Below, piece by piece: positions 10,626-22,440 of a DNA stretch of 64,000 bases. Origin of the DNA: Ariolimax columbianus (taxonomy: Eukaryota > Mollusca > Gastropoda > Stylommatophora > Arionidae). Location of the stretch: positions 72,679,948 through 72,743,947 of the forward strand of contig JAVGWX010000007.1 in assembly GCA_036924085.1 (NCBI GenBank), read 5' to 3'. Each line of letters starts with the position of its first letter. Position 1 is the stretch's first letter. The notes beneath the pieces are model-generated. The model was not told the DNA's origin. It made no database searches and saw nothing but the letters and a program-made list of their open reading frames with translations. Made by a program: the position numbers and the translations under genes.

Positions 10626-11939
10626 TTGGAGGGGTTGAAAGTGAATAAATGTCCAGGTCAAGATGGTATTCATCCAAAATTGCTGTATGAAATTAGAGAC
10701 CAACTAGCAAAACCATTGACTATATTATGTTCTCAATCACTTACAAAAGGGATTGTTCCACGGGACTGGAAAGATGCAGGAGTGATCCCCTTATTCAAAA
10801 AAGGCAAAAAATCAGATCCAGCAAATTATAGACCGGTGAGTTTAACGAGCATAGTCTGTAAATTGTTAGAATCAATAATCAAAGAAAACATTGTAATGCA
10901 TTTAGACAAATTTAATCTAATTAGAAATAGTCAGCATGGGATTACTAGAGGGAGATCATGCTTAACAAATCTATTAGAATACATGGAGGAGGTCACTAAA
11001 ATCATAGATAAAGGGGAGCCAGTGGATGTTATTTATCTATACTTTGCAAAGGCCTTTGATAGAGTACCTCATCAAAGATTATTTTGAAAGTTAAAATCAC
11101 TTGGAATAGGTGGGGAAGTTGCCAAATGGATTGAAAATTGGTTAACGGGAAGAAGGCAGAGGGTGGGCATAAATAAGGAGTACTCTGAGTGGTGTGAACT
11201 GAAAAGTGGTGTTCCACAGGGCTCGGTTTTGGGACCAATTTGGTTCTTGATATATATAAATGATTTGGACATTGATATGGGATCCATGATTGCAAAATGT
11301 GCTGATGACACAAAACTATGCAGTAGTGTCTCATCTAAAGCGGAAGTGGATATATTGATGTCGGATTTAGATACAATTCGAGAATGGTCTGTAAGCTGGC
11401 AAATGGAGTTTAATGTAGATAAATGTACAGTCATCCACATGGGTAGATCCAATATGAAACACAATTACAGAATGGGAGAAAACAATATTAGAAAGATAGA
11501 TAAGGAAAGGGACCTAGGGGTTATAATAGATCATACAGGAAAGGTGAGTGAGCAAGTTAAGGTAGCAGTGAAAAAGGCAAATGCAATGTTAGGTATGATA
11601 AAAAGAAATATTAAACATAGGAGCAAGGAAGTGATCGTCAAACTGTATAAAGCTTTAGTTAGACCTAGATTGGAGTACTGTGTACAGGCGTGGAGTCCTT
11701 ATCATAGAGAGGACATAAACATGCTAGAAAGAATACAAAAAAGAGCGACAAAGATGATAGTGGGATTCCAGAATTACAGTTATGAGGAACGACTCAGAAA
11801 AACCGGCCTACAGTGTCTCGAAGAGAGAACAATTCGTGGTGACTTAATACAGGTTTATAAGATGATCAAAGGAATCGATAAATTAGACTATAAAAAGTTT
11901 TTTTTTAATACAGCCACCTACAATAACAAGAGGGCATAG
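10626..11939 (+). pseudogene. LINE ORF2 reverse transcriptase, catalytically defective
   Basis: One frame is interrupted by a TGA at 11085-11087. Visible motifs are GQDGIHPKLL, VIPLFKKGKKSDPANYRPVS, LLESIIKENI, SQHGITRGRSCLTNLLE, motif A YLYFAKAFDRVPH, motif B SGVPQGSVLGP, motif C CADDTKL, NVDKCTVIHMG, and the thumb/C-terminal VRPRLEYCVQAWSP..LERIQKRATKM. Motif A normally reads LDFxKAFD. Here the catalytic Asp is replaced by Tyr, and the Phe of FADD is Cys. With the stop codon this marks a dead copy. The domain order and final ERIQKRATK region place it in the CR1/L2 group. Confidence 0.92.
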
Positions 11940-12175
11940 CTACAAGCTGACTAAAGAGAGGTCCAGGTTAGATATTAGGAAATATTTTTTTAGTCAGAGA
12001 GTGGTGTCTGCTTAGAATGCATTGCCAGGGGAGGTAGTGGAGACAGGGACAGTTAATGCATTTAAGAATAAACTGAATGCGCATAGCTTTTAGAGCAAGG
12101 TGATGTAAATGTAACTGGTTGTATACAGACTCTGCAGGGTCTTCTAAACCAGTATAAAGAAGTTAAGATAAGTTT
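11940..12175 (+). repeat. CR1-like LINE 3' end and AAGTT tail
   Basis: It begins with the decayed C-terminal coding end (a VVSAWNALPGEVV-like block, with Trp changed to a stop). A short 3' UTR follows, with the signature GGTTGTATACAGACTCTGCA and CTTCTAAACCAGTATAAAGA, ending in an AAGTTAAGATAAGTT tail. The same terminal signature recurs at 16283, 17093, 37368 and (reversed) 38873, which fixes this as the family's 3' end. Confidence 0.88.
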
Positions 12176-13159
12176 TGCTTAATAACAAAACATTGCATTT
12201 CAAATATAAGTAAGATGAAGTTAATGGTTCCGTTCAACATTTGTGAAAATTGAAAAATTATTGTTAATATTTACATTTGTCGACACTGTTATGACTACTT
12301 AGTAGTCAGTGAACACTTGGATACGAACGTCTGTTCTCAACAATGAGAACGAGGAATGAATAAAAAAGAATACAATTTTTCTAATGGTTTTAAACACGAG
12401 TTTACCAACATTACCTTGATAACATATGTAGGAACACTTGATACTTTTGATGTCAGCCTTTACATGTAGTTACTCACTCACCTGCACGGGCAGATAGCGT
12501 GTTGAATAGCGCATCCCTTCAGGAGGCTGGACATTATTTTAGATTCTGTCAACATGAGAAGTCCGGAACAGAGATCACTATGATAATTAATGATGGATTC
12601 ATTTTCTTTTCCAACTTGTCTCTAGCAATTGCTGAAAGAAACAACAGCATAAGTTTCTCTGTGTGGTGATTTAGTATATATCTCGTTTTGCTCATCTTGT
12701 TGATTTGTTAATTTTCCTGGATTTCTTCCTCCTAAATTGATGATGTTCGTCTACCTCATAAAGATCGTGTTTTGGTGGGGAAAATCTGTCATCTTTTTAG
12801 TCTGCATAACATTTTCCTTTTTTTTTTTTACAAACTTTAAATTCAGTTTTTCTTTAAGCTTTCGTTTTATTCTTCTGCCCACAAATATCGTTACATATAA
12901 GGGGGACTCAGGGGTCTCGAGGTAAGGTGTCAGCCTCGGGTGCCGGGGGACAGTAGTGGAAATACAGACAAGATTTAAATGTTTCGTATCATATAAGGCT
13001 TGTCATAAAACCATTTTGGCTTCATGCAAAACGTACCGTTAATCACATGGTTACATGTATAAAGTTTAGCTACCAAAACAATTATAATAAATTTTGCTGT
13101 ATGTAATGCTTTAAACCAGTTAATGTGTCTCGGCTACAGAAGAAAAGTGCTCGAGAGTT
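12176..13159. other. unassigned AT-rich interval
   Basis: I see no supported gene. A hydrophobic 62-codon frame at 12737-12925 lies in T-rich sequence and has no motif. The segment 12902-12955 has a tRNA-like look (GGTAAGGTGTCAGCCTCGGG) but no B box. Confidence 0.4.
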
Positions 13160-13170
13160 AACTCAACTCA

Positions 13171-13527
13171 GGCTTGGCTTCGTTCGTTCTCAATCTCCCT
13201 CTACCAAATCCTGAAAAGAGCTTGAGTAGCAGAATGTAGCCCAGAGAACGGAATGCGTTGTGTCGTAGTTTACAGCTTGACTGCGATATTTGCACCTTTC
13301 GGTCCAACACATTCGACTTCAGCAAGCATTTTTTTAGGTACCGGGATAGCATTCCCTTTTCGACCCCTTCTCCTTAGCCGGTCTGCTCTATTGCATACTG
13401 TTATCCATAATCACCGCGTGAAGGTGTAGAAGGTTCTTGCCAGCTATGGTTCGCTGGCCCTGATGCTTTCAGTCAGCTATGGGTCGCTGACAGCTGCAGC
13501 TCATGCGCTGCTCAGCATCTTGATCCC
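13171..13527 (-). repeat. SINE-A copy 3, full length, with TSD
   Basis: A minus-strand copy whose tail reads CCAAGCC-type on its own strand. It is flanked by a perfect 11-bp direct repeat AACTCAACTCA at 13160-13170 and 13528-13538. The tail repeat differs from copy 2 (GAA), showing that the tail is variable. Confidence 0.92.
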
Positions 13528-13661
13528 AACTCAACTCAACACGAATATCATCAAACAACAATAACAACAAACAGCTGTCGTCGTTGTTTATATAGATAAT
13601 GTTTGTTTCCTTTGCCGTAACATCTCCCTGTAGATCATTGAAGTGTATCATTCCTCTAACC

Positions 13662-14950
13662 CAGTGTCTCCCAAACGTTGTCATTCATGATCTAAAACCA
13701 CTTATCAGAAAGCCATGTCTACCCAATGCTAATTGCACCATAAATATATTTGAGAAATGAAGAGAGATCTTTAATAATTGGAAGCAAACATTGTTTGATG
13801 CAACGTCTTTATTGTAAACATCTCTAAATGTTTCATCAGCCACACAAAAAACTAGATAATTATTCGCCATGGATATTTTATCAGGCAGGTCCCATGAAAT
13901 GATTAAAATGCCGCTGCTTGTGGTATTTACTAGTTTCGCAAAATTGGAGGCAGTTGGAGTCAAAGCATGTCTCGCATACAGATTCAGCAAACAGTTTCAC
14001 GGTGCGTCCTTTTTAAAGGGAAGTTCTGGAACGTGTTCCTTGAAAGGCAAAAATCATTTTAAGTGGGTGATCACGTAATTCTTAGTTCATTGACATCAAC
14101 ATCACCAGCATCCTATAAGAACAAATAAAGAGCAAGGAGGGGTGTCATTTATGTTTCTCTGTCTTCTTTAATCCACTTGAGCTTTTCTTGAAACAATGTT
14201 ACCGTTTTACTTGCAGAAATACTATTTCTCTTCTTTATTTAAACTTAAAGATTAAGTGCATTCATGTGGGAGAAAATATCAACTAAATAACTCAGCTCGG
14301 CTAAGACCTTCATCTTGGAAATTCTTTCAACGAGAGCATGCTGCTTTTCAAACAAAAACATCTCAATAGCGGATCTCAAGAACGATTCAGGCCATAAAAT
14401 TTTGAGAGCCAACGAGTCCTCTAGCATACAACAAAGATTATGTAATGGATCCGTGTTAGAATACAAGTTTCTGAAGCGACTTGTGTTTAAAACGCCTACC
14501 TTGATTAGTATCACTGCGGTATAATGACGATTGTCATGACTTCCTCTAGTACATGTCATGTTGACAACAATGGCGCGGAGGTGAATATTAGAATGTGTTG
14601 ACGGATTTGTGATGTTGGAGTACTTTAAAAGCTATGAAGTTTGAACTGACTCAACAATGAGAGCACCATCGCTGCGAATCCGCACACAAAAATCTCAGGC
14701 TATCTCTACTTGGTTAAAAAATGCATAATACGATGAATGTGTCACTTTCTATCCATATCGTTTTCACATTATTGCTGTTCAAACAAAGATCTTGTTAGAT
14801 GGTGGTTTCAGTCAAATAAACGAACTACACCATCAACTACGAGCCGTGGAATCATCCGTGGTTTCGTTCAGTTCAATAACAAGCTTACCCCAACTGATGT
14901 AACGAGCAGACTCCATCATTGTGTCTCTAGTAATGATTAAATTTGCCGAC
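13662..14950 (-). pseudogene. hAT-type transposase relic (SCAND3/ZBED-like)
   Basis: The minus strand from about 14950 gives, in shifting frames, LVIELNETTDDST (like the LDExTD block of these proteins), DFCVRIRSDGALIV (like a CTDGAxxM block), and LIKVGVLNTSRFRNLY...LHNL. After these comes KMKVLAELSYLVDIFSHMNALNL, then SASKTVTLFQEKLKWIKED. This order matches the hAT-derived, SCAND3-like transposase domain. The C-terminal dimerisation region is not clearly readable, though the 13685-13990 frame occupies the right place. At 13662-13680 lies CAGTGTCTCCCAAACGTTG, resembling a hAT terminal inverted repeat (CAG.GGTTCCCAAAC). The matching 5' terminus was not found. Many stops make it non-functional. 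Confidence 0.7.
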
Positions 14951-15162
14951 CCACGGTATTATTGAAGAATGGTAGTGCTGCCATTTGTCATGCTCAATTA
15001 GACCTGCGCATTATTTCTTTTATCTGAAAAACAGCAGGCCGGATTAGCGTTTACCCTATTATATGCGTCGTATTTGATATTCCAATCACGAAAGCTTCTT
15101 GCAAGTCTACTTTGCCTTTTGTAATTCATGTTAGTTTGTCGCTGTATCTTTATAATCTCTTA

Positions 15163-15325
15163 TGCCGCCGTGGCCGAGAGGTATAACCCTTAGAAAATGC
15201 AAACCCTTACATAGAATGCATGCCGAAGTCAGATGCACTGGGCCGACAGGCGCAAAATAAAAACATAGTGCAACGTACTTGGGGAATAGAGAAATAAGAC
15301 AAACGCCAAAAAATAAAAGGACAAA
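15163..15325 (+). repeat. SINE-B copy 2, internally deleted
   Basis: An A-box-like TGGCCGAGAGG start runs directly into the body blocks ACCCTTAGAAAATGC, GCATGCCGAAGTCAGATGC and GGCGCAAAATAAAAACATAG. The B box and part of the head are missing. Confidence 0.8.
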
Positions 15326-15914
15326 AAATATTTTTAATGAAGTAAAGACAATATAACGAAGATGATAATTTGATTTCAAATGTGAACATTCATAAAAATA
15401 AAAACAGACTCGTGGAAACAAATCAATGAAATATCACAACTACAATGCATTCAGAAATATGTGCTGCTGTAATGTATACATTATCTGAATAATTCATGAA
15501 CCTATCAACTTGAATGTTTGTTTGTCTCTGTTTTCATTACAATGTTAATGTGTTCTGCTGAAATATTAGACTGCAAGGATTTATCAAAACAAAAGTGGTC
15601 TTTGTTATTTTCTTGAAGCTTGTAGTTATCGTTCATACACACAATACAGTTTACAGTACTTCTGTTAATTGATAGTCAATTAATGACGGGAGATGTATCT
15701 TCATACATCATTGGTGTGTGACTAATTGATAGTTCATGTCTGTTGGAAAAAAAATGATCAGACTTATTTATATGTTTTTGTGTCTTGTTTCTTCTAATTA
15801 AATTTATATTTCAATCTTTCTTCACGATAAGTTTAAGTATGTATTCATTTATGTAATTAATTTTTAGGTTAAATATACATTTACGTAGAATATACTCACC
15901 TTATTCAGGTGACT
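15326..15914. other. unassigned interval
   Basis: No family is recognised. The frames at 15131-15421 overlap the SINE and are incidental. Confidence 0.4.
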
Positions 15915-16168
15915 GTTTTATGACTGTTTTAGCTGAATGAAATCGCAAACCATTTTTCTGTCCATAACCATCTTCCTCTTTCATTGCACGGTCCTCACAT
16001 ATAATCCAGAATTCTTTGCCAATATCTGAGAGAGTAGCATATGCAATATTCTTTACGTCTGGTAATCTTTAAGTTTTGATGTGAATTGCCACTTGTACTT
16101 TCACATTTGCCCAAACTAATTCTATAAGACTGAAGTTGGACGGGTACGGTGACCAAACATATGACCAT
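15915..16168 (-). pseudogene. IS630/Tc1-like DDE transposase C-terminal fragment
   Basis: The minus strand reads WSPYPSNFSLIELVWANVK, a decayed form of the PPYxCELNPIELxWxxxK block that carries the third catalytic acidic residue in IS630/Tc1-related (DDE_3) transposases. After one stop it continues with a DIGKEFWIICEDRAMKEED segment matching the family's C-terminus (KxxWxxxCxHVxKxEExY). It is about 85 codons and degenerate. The CR1 tail at 16283 lies just upstream on the transposase strand and may have split the element. Confidence 0.65.
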
Positions 16169-16282
16169 GCTAAATGATTACTTTGTAAATACAAATCGTA
16201 TTTGTGCTGTGTTTATTCTTAATAAGTGACACCAGTTCAAGTTTGAGGTGCATTTCCGTAAATTTAATGTGCTCCTCTGTTA

Positions 16283-16366
16283 ACACAAAAACTGGTTGTA
16301 TACAGACTCTGCAGAGTCTTCTAAACCAGTATAAAGACATTAAGTTAAGTTAAGTTAAGTTAGCCT
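16283..16366 (+). repeat. CR1-like LINE 3' tail
   Basis: It carries the same GGTTGTATACAGACTCTGCA signature as 12119 and ends in four AAGTT-type repeats. Only about 85 bp of the element are present, a severe 5' truncation. Confidence 0.88.
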
Positions 16367-16670
16367 AAGTTGAAATTCATACTAATAGTATTTGATGATG
16401 TCGAAATTTTGTCATCCAGTGACACTCCATTATGGGAGAAAGCATTGTCTTTTACGAGCCATGAGGGTCTTTTTAATGACGGAAGACAATATTTCTCAAT
16501 TCGCTCTAAAATATGTGGCCATTTACAGAATAATAATCCAGCGTGTCGGTAGATTTTGAAACATGCATGAGTTAAAAATTCTTCAACAGTCTATTATGTC
16601 TGCCACCTGCATTGGCTATTATCAGTCGCTATTTTCACTACTTGATATTTCAACCGGCGGTGGGGAGAGA

Positions 16671-17080
16671 AGTCAGACAAAACATACTGATCAGACTGTG
16701 TTAGTCAGGTTCAGATAAAACATATTGATCAGACAGCGTTAGTCAGGGTCAAATGAAACATACTGATCAGACAGTATTAGTCAGGGTCAGATAAAACACT
16801 CTGATCAGACAGTATTAGCCAGGGTAAGATAAAACACTCTGATCAGACAGTATTAGCCAGGGTCAGATAAAACACTCTGATTAGACAGTATTAGCCAGGG
16901 TCAGATAAAATACTCTGATCAGACAGTATTAGCCAGGGTAAGATAAAACACTCTGATCAGACAGTATTAGCCAGGGTCAGATAAAACACTCTGATTAGAC
17001 AGTATTAGTCAAGGTCCGATAAAATAGACTAAGAATCCATCCTTACTTCAACGCAGTTCTCCCTAGTGAAAGACTGTTTT
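16671..17080 (+). repeat. family C copy with about 8 internal tandem units
   Basis: A roughly 42-43-bp unit, TCAGGGTCAGATAAAACA then CTCTGATCAGACAGTATTAG, is repeated about eight times. Variation alternates between GTCAGAT/GTAAGAT and GATCAG/GATTAG, giving a higher-order look. Downstream sequence (ACTTCAACGCAGTTCTCCCT) corresponds to the part after the repeat in the copy at 59270. In other copies of the family the unit is present one to three times. Confidence 0.85.
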
Positions 17081-17089
17081 AATTACAGC

Positions 17090-17268
17090 CGGGCCACTTT
17101 AAATGCATTGCCACCGGAAGTAGTGGAGGCCCAGACAATTAATACATTCAAGTATTTATTGAATGCGTATAGTTTTTAGAGCAAAGAAACATAAATGAAA
17201 CCGGTTGTATACAGCCTCTGCAGACGCTTTTAAACCAGAATGAAGACTAAGTTAAGTTAGTTTTTAAC
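17090..17268 (+). repeat. CR1-like LINE 3' end, short copy
   Basis: It includes the end of the ORF2 coding sequence (an NALPPEVVEAQ-like block), the 3' UTR signature GGTTGTATACAGCCTCTGCA and an AAGTT tail. It is longer than the copy at 16283. Confidence 0.85.
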
Positions 17269-20019
17269 TTACAACTAGGTACGAAGATTTTTGTCGAGCA
17301 TCGTGTCACCTACTGTACGTGTGACTGTTTGCTTACTTCGTACAGACTTTTAAGTTTCACGACACATTCTATCATGTTAATACATTTATGCAGAACTTCA
17401 AAGAATTTGTGAACGATGCGGGAGATAATCAAAAATACGTTAAAACATTTTATAAATTAACTGTGTGCGACATAGGTTGTTTTTTATATTTCTTTTGCAG
17501 CAAATGTCAACTTCGTTAGCATCATGTATCTAGCTTGTTCCTGTTGTTTTCTAGCTGTGAGTATCTCTTGATGATACGCCTACAAAAACGGAATTGGCTG
17601 GCATCAAGTATATTCCCCGATACTAAGAAAGGGTACTCCAGATTTGCGATGTTAAATTACTTAGTCTAGTTCCGAGTTTTGCCAAGGAATCGTCACCTAG
17701 TGCAGCGCGTCACATTTCAACTTAAAGCATTAGAGGCCTAACAATTTTTTAATTTCCTTTCATACACCCTTTATGCAAATTACCAGAATATTTCAGGGTT
17801 CCTTGTTGGCATCGTACAATTAATATGCAATGCTTTCTGTTGCTCATTATGTTACATCACAAGGTGATTCGCGTTAGTGAACAACTTCGATGGGGTTATT
17901 CAGGGGTTTATGAGATGCCTCGTATGAAATGGCTTCAGTTTCTCGATTATGAATCAAATCCTGGAACTAACATGTTGCGCAAATCTATTTATATCCTTTA
18001 GATTCGAGTGCTGAGAAATAACCCTTCCAAAACGTCTTAGCACTAACAAAAATGTGTTATTAGTGTTAAATTTATTATTTTTTATCTCATAAACGTGCTT
18101 CATATGCATACAATTTGCTTGACATTTTTTTCAAAATAATATTGATTTTTTTTACTGTTTATAAAACGAATTTCTCTTCACATTCCGAATCGTATTTTTA
18201 TTACGGTTAAAGGATTGAAGTACTCAATCACCTGTTGCAACAATAAAAATAAGTTTTGATAAATACATAAGAAGGCGTGTATATATCACTGATAATCCGG
18301 TGGTTTTTTTTATTATTTGTATGAAGCGTGATAACTCTTCAAATTAAGTATTTCATGTGCTTGATCATTTCTACTTGTAAGCGCATGATCACAATCTGTT
18401 CACCTTTTACAAGCACTGGTAGATGCTAGTTTTTATAATTGGAAGACACTTCAAAGTATGGTCCAAGCTCAACAAATTCGTACAAAGTTGTGGAATATAA
18501 CTGAAAGTGGTCGCACATATTGTCCTGTAGTTTTAACACCGAAAAGCTTTAAAATGATAATGGTTTAGCTGTGTGAGCTGTAACTGTGGAGGTTAATTCA
18601 ATATTTCCAATGACTTGTTCTCTGATAATCAATGTAGTTAATATTCACTGGCTAGAAGCCACTAGCGTATTAACAACCTCTGTGGATTTGTCCAATAAAA
18701 CGATATCCTTACATCTATATGTTGTAATGCACCAAGTTGTGTCTTAATCCGGTATTGAGATAGTAGTTTGTTTTTTTGGTGATGCCTTCATCGATTGTTT
18801 CTCCTTGTCTGTTCTTCTGTACCTTCAAAGCTGTTGCTTGGAGCCGATAATAGATACCATCTGCAAGGTATCTTGACTCTCGTGTAAAGACAATATGATA
18901 TCAAGATTAACAATCGCGAGACTTCTTTTAACTTTCTCCACCCCTTACACAATTCTATAAATTTATGTTGCGTAGATAAGATTAGGATATTCGACTATTT
19001 TAACATTGACTGCCATCACAACGATTGTCCCGTTGCTATCTTTAGTTCACCCGGAGAATTTAAGGAGCTCAGGAACGAATATAGTTTGCTCTTACAGTAA
19101 CCACGAGTGTAACGGATAAGCGTTTCATTTCATCTCCACTGTTGTTGTTGTTTGAAGCTACTCAAGCTGAGTTTAATTAACACTTTACGACTTGTATTAA
19201 CAGGCCTGGGGATATTCTAGATCTCGTGGTTTAATTATTATGGATGCCACGAAATCACGGATTTGACTGGAATTCACACTAGTTGATGCCTTACATTTGT
19301 GTCCGCGGAAACGTGTTGTGGTTTTCCATTTGGATTAGATAGTTCCTTCATTGTTATTTACTTTATTTATTTTCATTTTTTTTTTCATTTTGAAGGGGGA
19401 AAGGGGAGGTGATAGTCCTTTGATTATCTTGGCTTGGTCTTCGGCTATTTGCAATAGTATTTCGTTGACCTTGTATCGTACTGTCCAGTGCACACGCTGA
19501 GTTTCGTGAGAGTGGCGCCCTGTTTACATAAAGTGCCGGTTTGGTGTGACTGGAAAGTATACACAGGCCAAAAATGGAAAAACAAATCGCATTTGAGATA
19601 TTGGTCCCAGCTCGGTTAGCAACATGTCCATGACATTGTCGTTGAATGATGTTGAGAGGTAAGACACTCGTCTCTTAAAGCATTGTGTGGAAACGATGCG
19701 CGAATGGATCCCGCAAGTTTCAAGCGACTCCTGGTCTCAACGGAGATGGGACCAGAATGCCTGCATCCTGAGTTACCTCCAATCGTCTTGACTGATGTTT
19801 TGCCACTGGTCCAAGTAGCCCGGGACCAGAGAATGAGGTTGGTGACCAGCGGAGTTTCTTACTCACTGTAATTCAAATACAACGCAAGCTGCCACATCAA
19901 AAGAAAACCATCTGATGATCTCGTTATAAATTGCTTGCGATAGGCAACTTGCTAAACTAACGACTTGTATTTACTAAAAGGTTTCATGGCTCTTCTTACA
20001 TCCCGAGACGCACTTGAGA
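17269..20019. other. long unassigned interval
   Basis: About 2.75 kb with hardly any open frame and no repeat that I can match elsewhere in the window. The single frame at 19683-19871 has no motif. This is the best candidate stretch for unique intronic or intergenic sequence. Confidence 0.45.
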
Positions 20020-20260
20020 AGGTAACTCCGTCTCCTTCGAGCTGTAGTGCAGTGCGAAGCTCTTCGGTAAACTCACCACTACAGGGATTGCAGTGTCAAT
20101 TTCCACCTAGTTGGCCAGACCGATATACGAAAAAAGTTTCCAGGAGCATGAAAAAGGACGTGAGGTCGGGTCTTGATCAGAATCTTTTACCTGACCCTGA
20201 TTACTTTTCGCTCCTGCTTTTATTAGTATATTTCACCTGACCCTGATTACTCTTCTCATC
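20020..20260 (-). repeat. dispersed repeat family C, minus copy
   Basis: The reverse complement reads GTAATCAGGGTCAGGTAAAA, TCTGATCAAGACCCGACCTC, a CCTGGAAAC block and TAGGTGGAAATTGACA. These are the same blocks in the same order as at 1570-1800 and 59270-59660. The 91-codon frame at 19965-20240 is a by-product. Confidence 0.6.
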
Positions 20261-20533
20261 CAAGAGAAACCAATGCAAGACAGCTGTTCAGCTTCACTGT
20301 ACTGCTTGCTTTCATTGCGCCGAGTTACTTTTGCCTTCTCAATACAATGAACACATAGATACAGTGCCTAGGCTGTCAGACCGGAACTAGCGAAACTCGG
20401 GCACGATCACTTGATGAAGTGGGAGGCGCGGCCCTCGCACAATAACTGCAAAGTACAAATGTAGAATACTTTACATAACATTGGAGACACTCCAAACGAT
20501 CATCGAGAATAGTGCTCCACATTTCACGTACGA

Positions 20534-21277
20534 TAGAAAAACACATTCATTGTAAGTGGGCTCTTCACAATAGAGAAAAACACATTCATTGAAAGTGGGC
20601 TTTTCACAATAGAGAAAAACACATTTATTGTAAGTGGGCTCTTCACAATAGAGAAAAACACATTCATTGTAAGTGGGCTTTTCACAATAGAGAAAAACAC
20701 ATTTATTGTAAGTGGGCTCTTCACAATAGAGAAAAACACATTCATTGTAAGTGGGCTCTTCACAATAGAGAAAAACACATTCATTGTAAGTGGGCTTTTC
20801 ACAATAGAGAAAAACACATTTATTGTAAGTGGGCTCTTCACAATAGAGAAAAACACATTCATTGTAAGTGGGCTTTTCACAATAGAGAAAAACACATTCA
20901 TTGTAAGTGGGCTCTTCACAATAGAGAAAAACACATTCATTGTAAGTGGGCTCTTCACAATAGAGAAAAACACATTCATTGTAAGTGGGCTCTTCACAAT
21001 AGAGAAAAACACATTCATTGTAAGTGGGCTCTTCACAATAGAGAAAAACACATTTATTGTAAGTGGGCTCTTTACAATAGAGAAAAACACATTTATTGTA
21101 AGTGGGCTCTTCACAATAGAGAAAAACACATTCATTGTAAGTGGGCTCTTCACAATAGAGAAAAACACATTCATTGTAAGTGGGCTCTTCACAATAGAGA
21201 AAAACACATTCATTGTAAGTGGGCTCTTCACAATAGAGAAAAACACATTTATTGTAAGTGGGCTCTTCACAATAGAA
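20534..21277. repeat. 39-bp tandem repeat, about 19 copies
   Basis: The unit is GAGAAAAACACATTCATTGT followed by AAGTGGGCTCTTCACAATA, with recurrent C/T variants at two positions (CATTCATT/CATTTATT and GGCTCTTC/GGCTTTTC). Because 39 is divisible by three, the minus strand stays open for 259 codons (20524-21303) as a 13-residue repeat IVKSPLTMNVFFS. No signal peptide, splice context or flanking domain supports a protein. Confidence 0.96.
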
Positions 21278-21479
21278 TATGTTTTTGCGCTTCGCTCGGC
21301 CAACCGACTATCATGCTGTTCAAAACATTAAAAATGCGTTCTACTATTTGACTCGAAAACAGGGTAAGAAACTTAAAGGTATCTGATGTAAACCAACTTC
21401 AAGTTTCACTAACTGAATTATTACCATAACGAAAATATTCACGGCCTTTTATAGACCGTCTTATGTTATCATCCAAGTG

Positions 21480-22440
21480 AACTTTGGGTCCTCCTCGGGG
21501 ATTGGATCCTTCGCTCTTTGCAGCCCGAACCTGCCGCGGTAGCTCAAATTATTTCAGTTTGCAAACATGACCAAACCACCTAGATGAAAATGCTCTACTC
21601 GAGTCTCGGGGTAGCGAGGTCTGGGCTGGAAGTCCAGCTGGTTAAAGGAAACTGAAGCGTCTGTTATAGCCTCTCCTTTACAGCTGTAGAGATCGCCACT
21701 GGATTTACTGTTCGGCTTGCCGTTCAGGAGTTTCCATGCCAATGGCCTGTCTTACATTATTGTGTCCCCAGCAGTACCTTCATGAGGGGTCCCCTGTTTC
21801 TTACAGAGTCTGCTGTGGGGCGCGACCGAGTACCCGGTGGTATAACTGGGCGGGCAGATTGGTTTCCTTAGCCTTGGTTCTTAGCGAATCTAAGAGAAGG
21901 TAATCTCTGACTCCAAACCCGGGTAGACGAAGCTCGTTAGCCTGTTCAGACAGTTCGCCTAGGAGAGGAGGAACTATGATTTTAAGACCACAAGTCCCAA
22001 GTAGTACTGGCTAGTCTTGGGACGATGAGAGTTTCATCGGATGTTTCGAGTAACTAGCATCTGCGGGCAACAACTCCACTGTCTTGTGGAATCCCTTGGA
22101 GACGGTAGGGCTATGGGAGTAAACCCAGACAGAAAATCCGGAGAGGTAGCACCTATGACGGATGGTTTAAAAACTGCAAACTCCTTCCTGCAGCTCCTGC
22201 AGCTGATCTGGTGCCAAATTGTCATGCTTTGCATACCTTTGGATTACACAAGTGAAGCCGAGAGGAGGATCCTGCAATTTTGGCAGTCCAGGGTCTCCAT
22301 ATTCAGCGCCCAGGCTTGCGCTCTGAGAGGCTACTCACAGGGTGCCTAACGCATGGTCTACAAAGACTGAGACGCCTATGATGACTCGAGTCTGCAAGGG
22401 CTGGGCTATGAGATCTCATATTGCCTGGCTGCGGACCGTG
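21480..22440. other. GC-rich block, possibly a LINE 5' region
   Basis: Base composition shifts clearly towards G+C compared with both flanks (for example GTGGGGCGCGACCGAGTACC near 21813 and CCAAACCCGGGTAGACG near 21914). The 102-codon frame at 22041-22349 has no domain I recognise. The block ends against a LINE coding fragment on the opposite strand. It may be the 5' untranslated part of a LINE, but I cannot show this. Confidence 0.35.

Noticed and set aside
13685..13990. Separate host gene of 101 codons
   Set aside because: It lies between the hAT transposase blocks and the hAT-like terminus, so it is better read as the decayed C-terminal part of that element, although I could not match its residues.
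20524..21303. Secreted or structural repeat protein of 259 residues
   Set aside because: No signal peptide, flanking domain, splice or poly-A context; openness is explained by the 39-bp unit.
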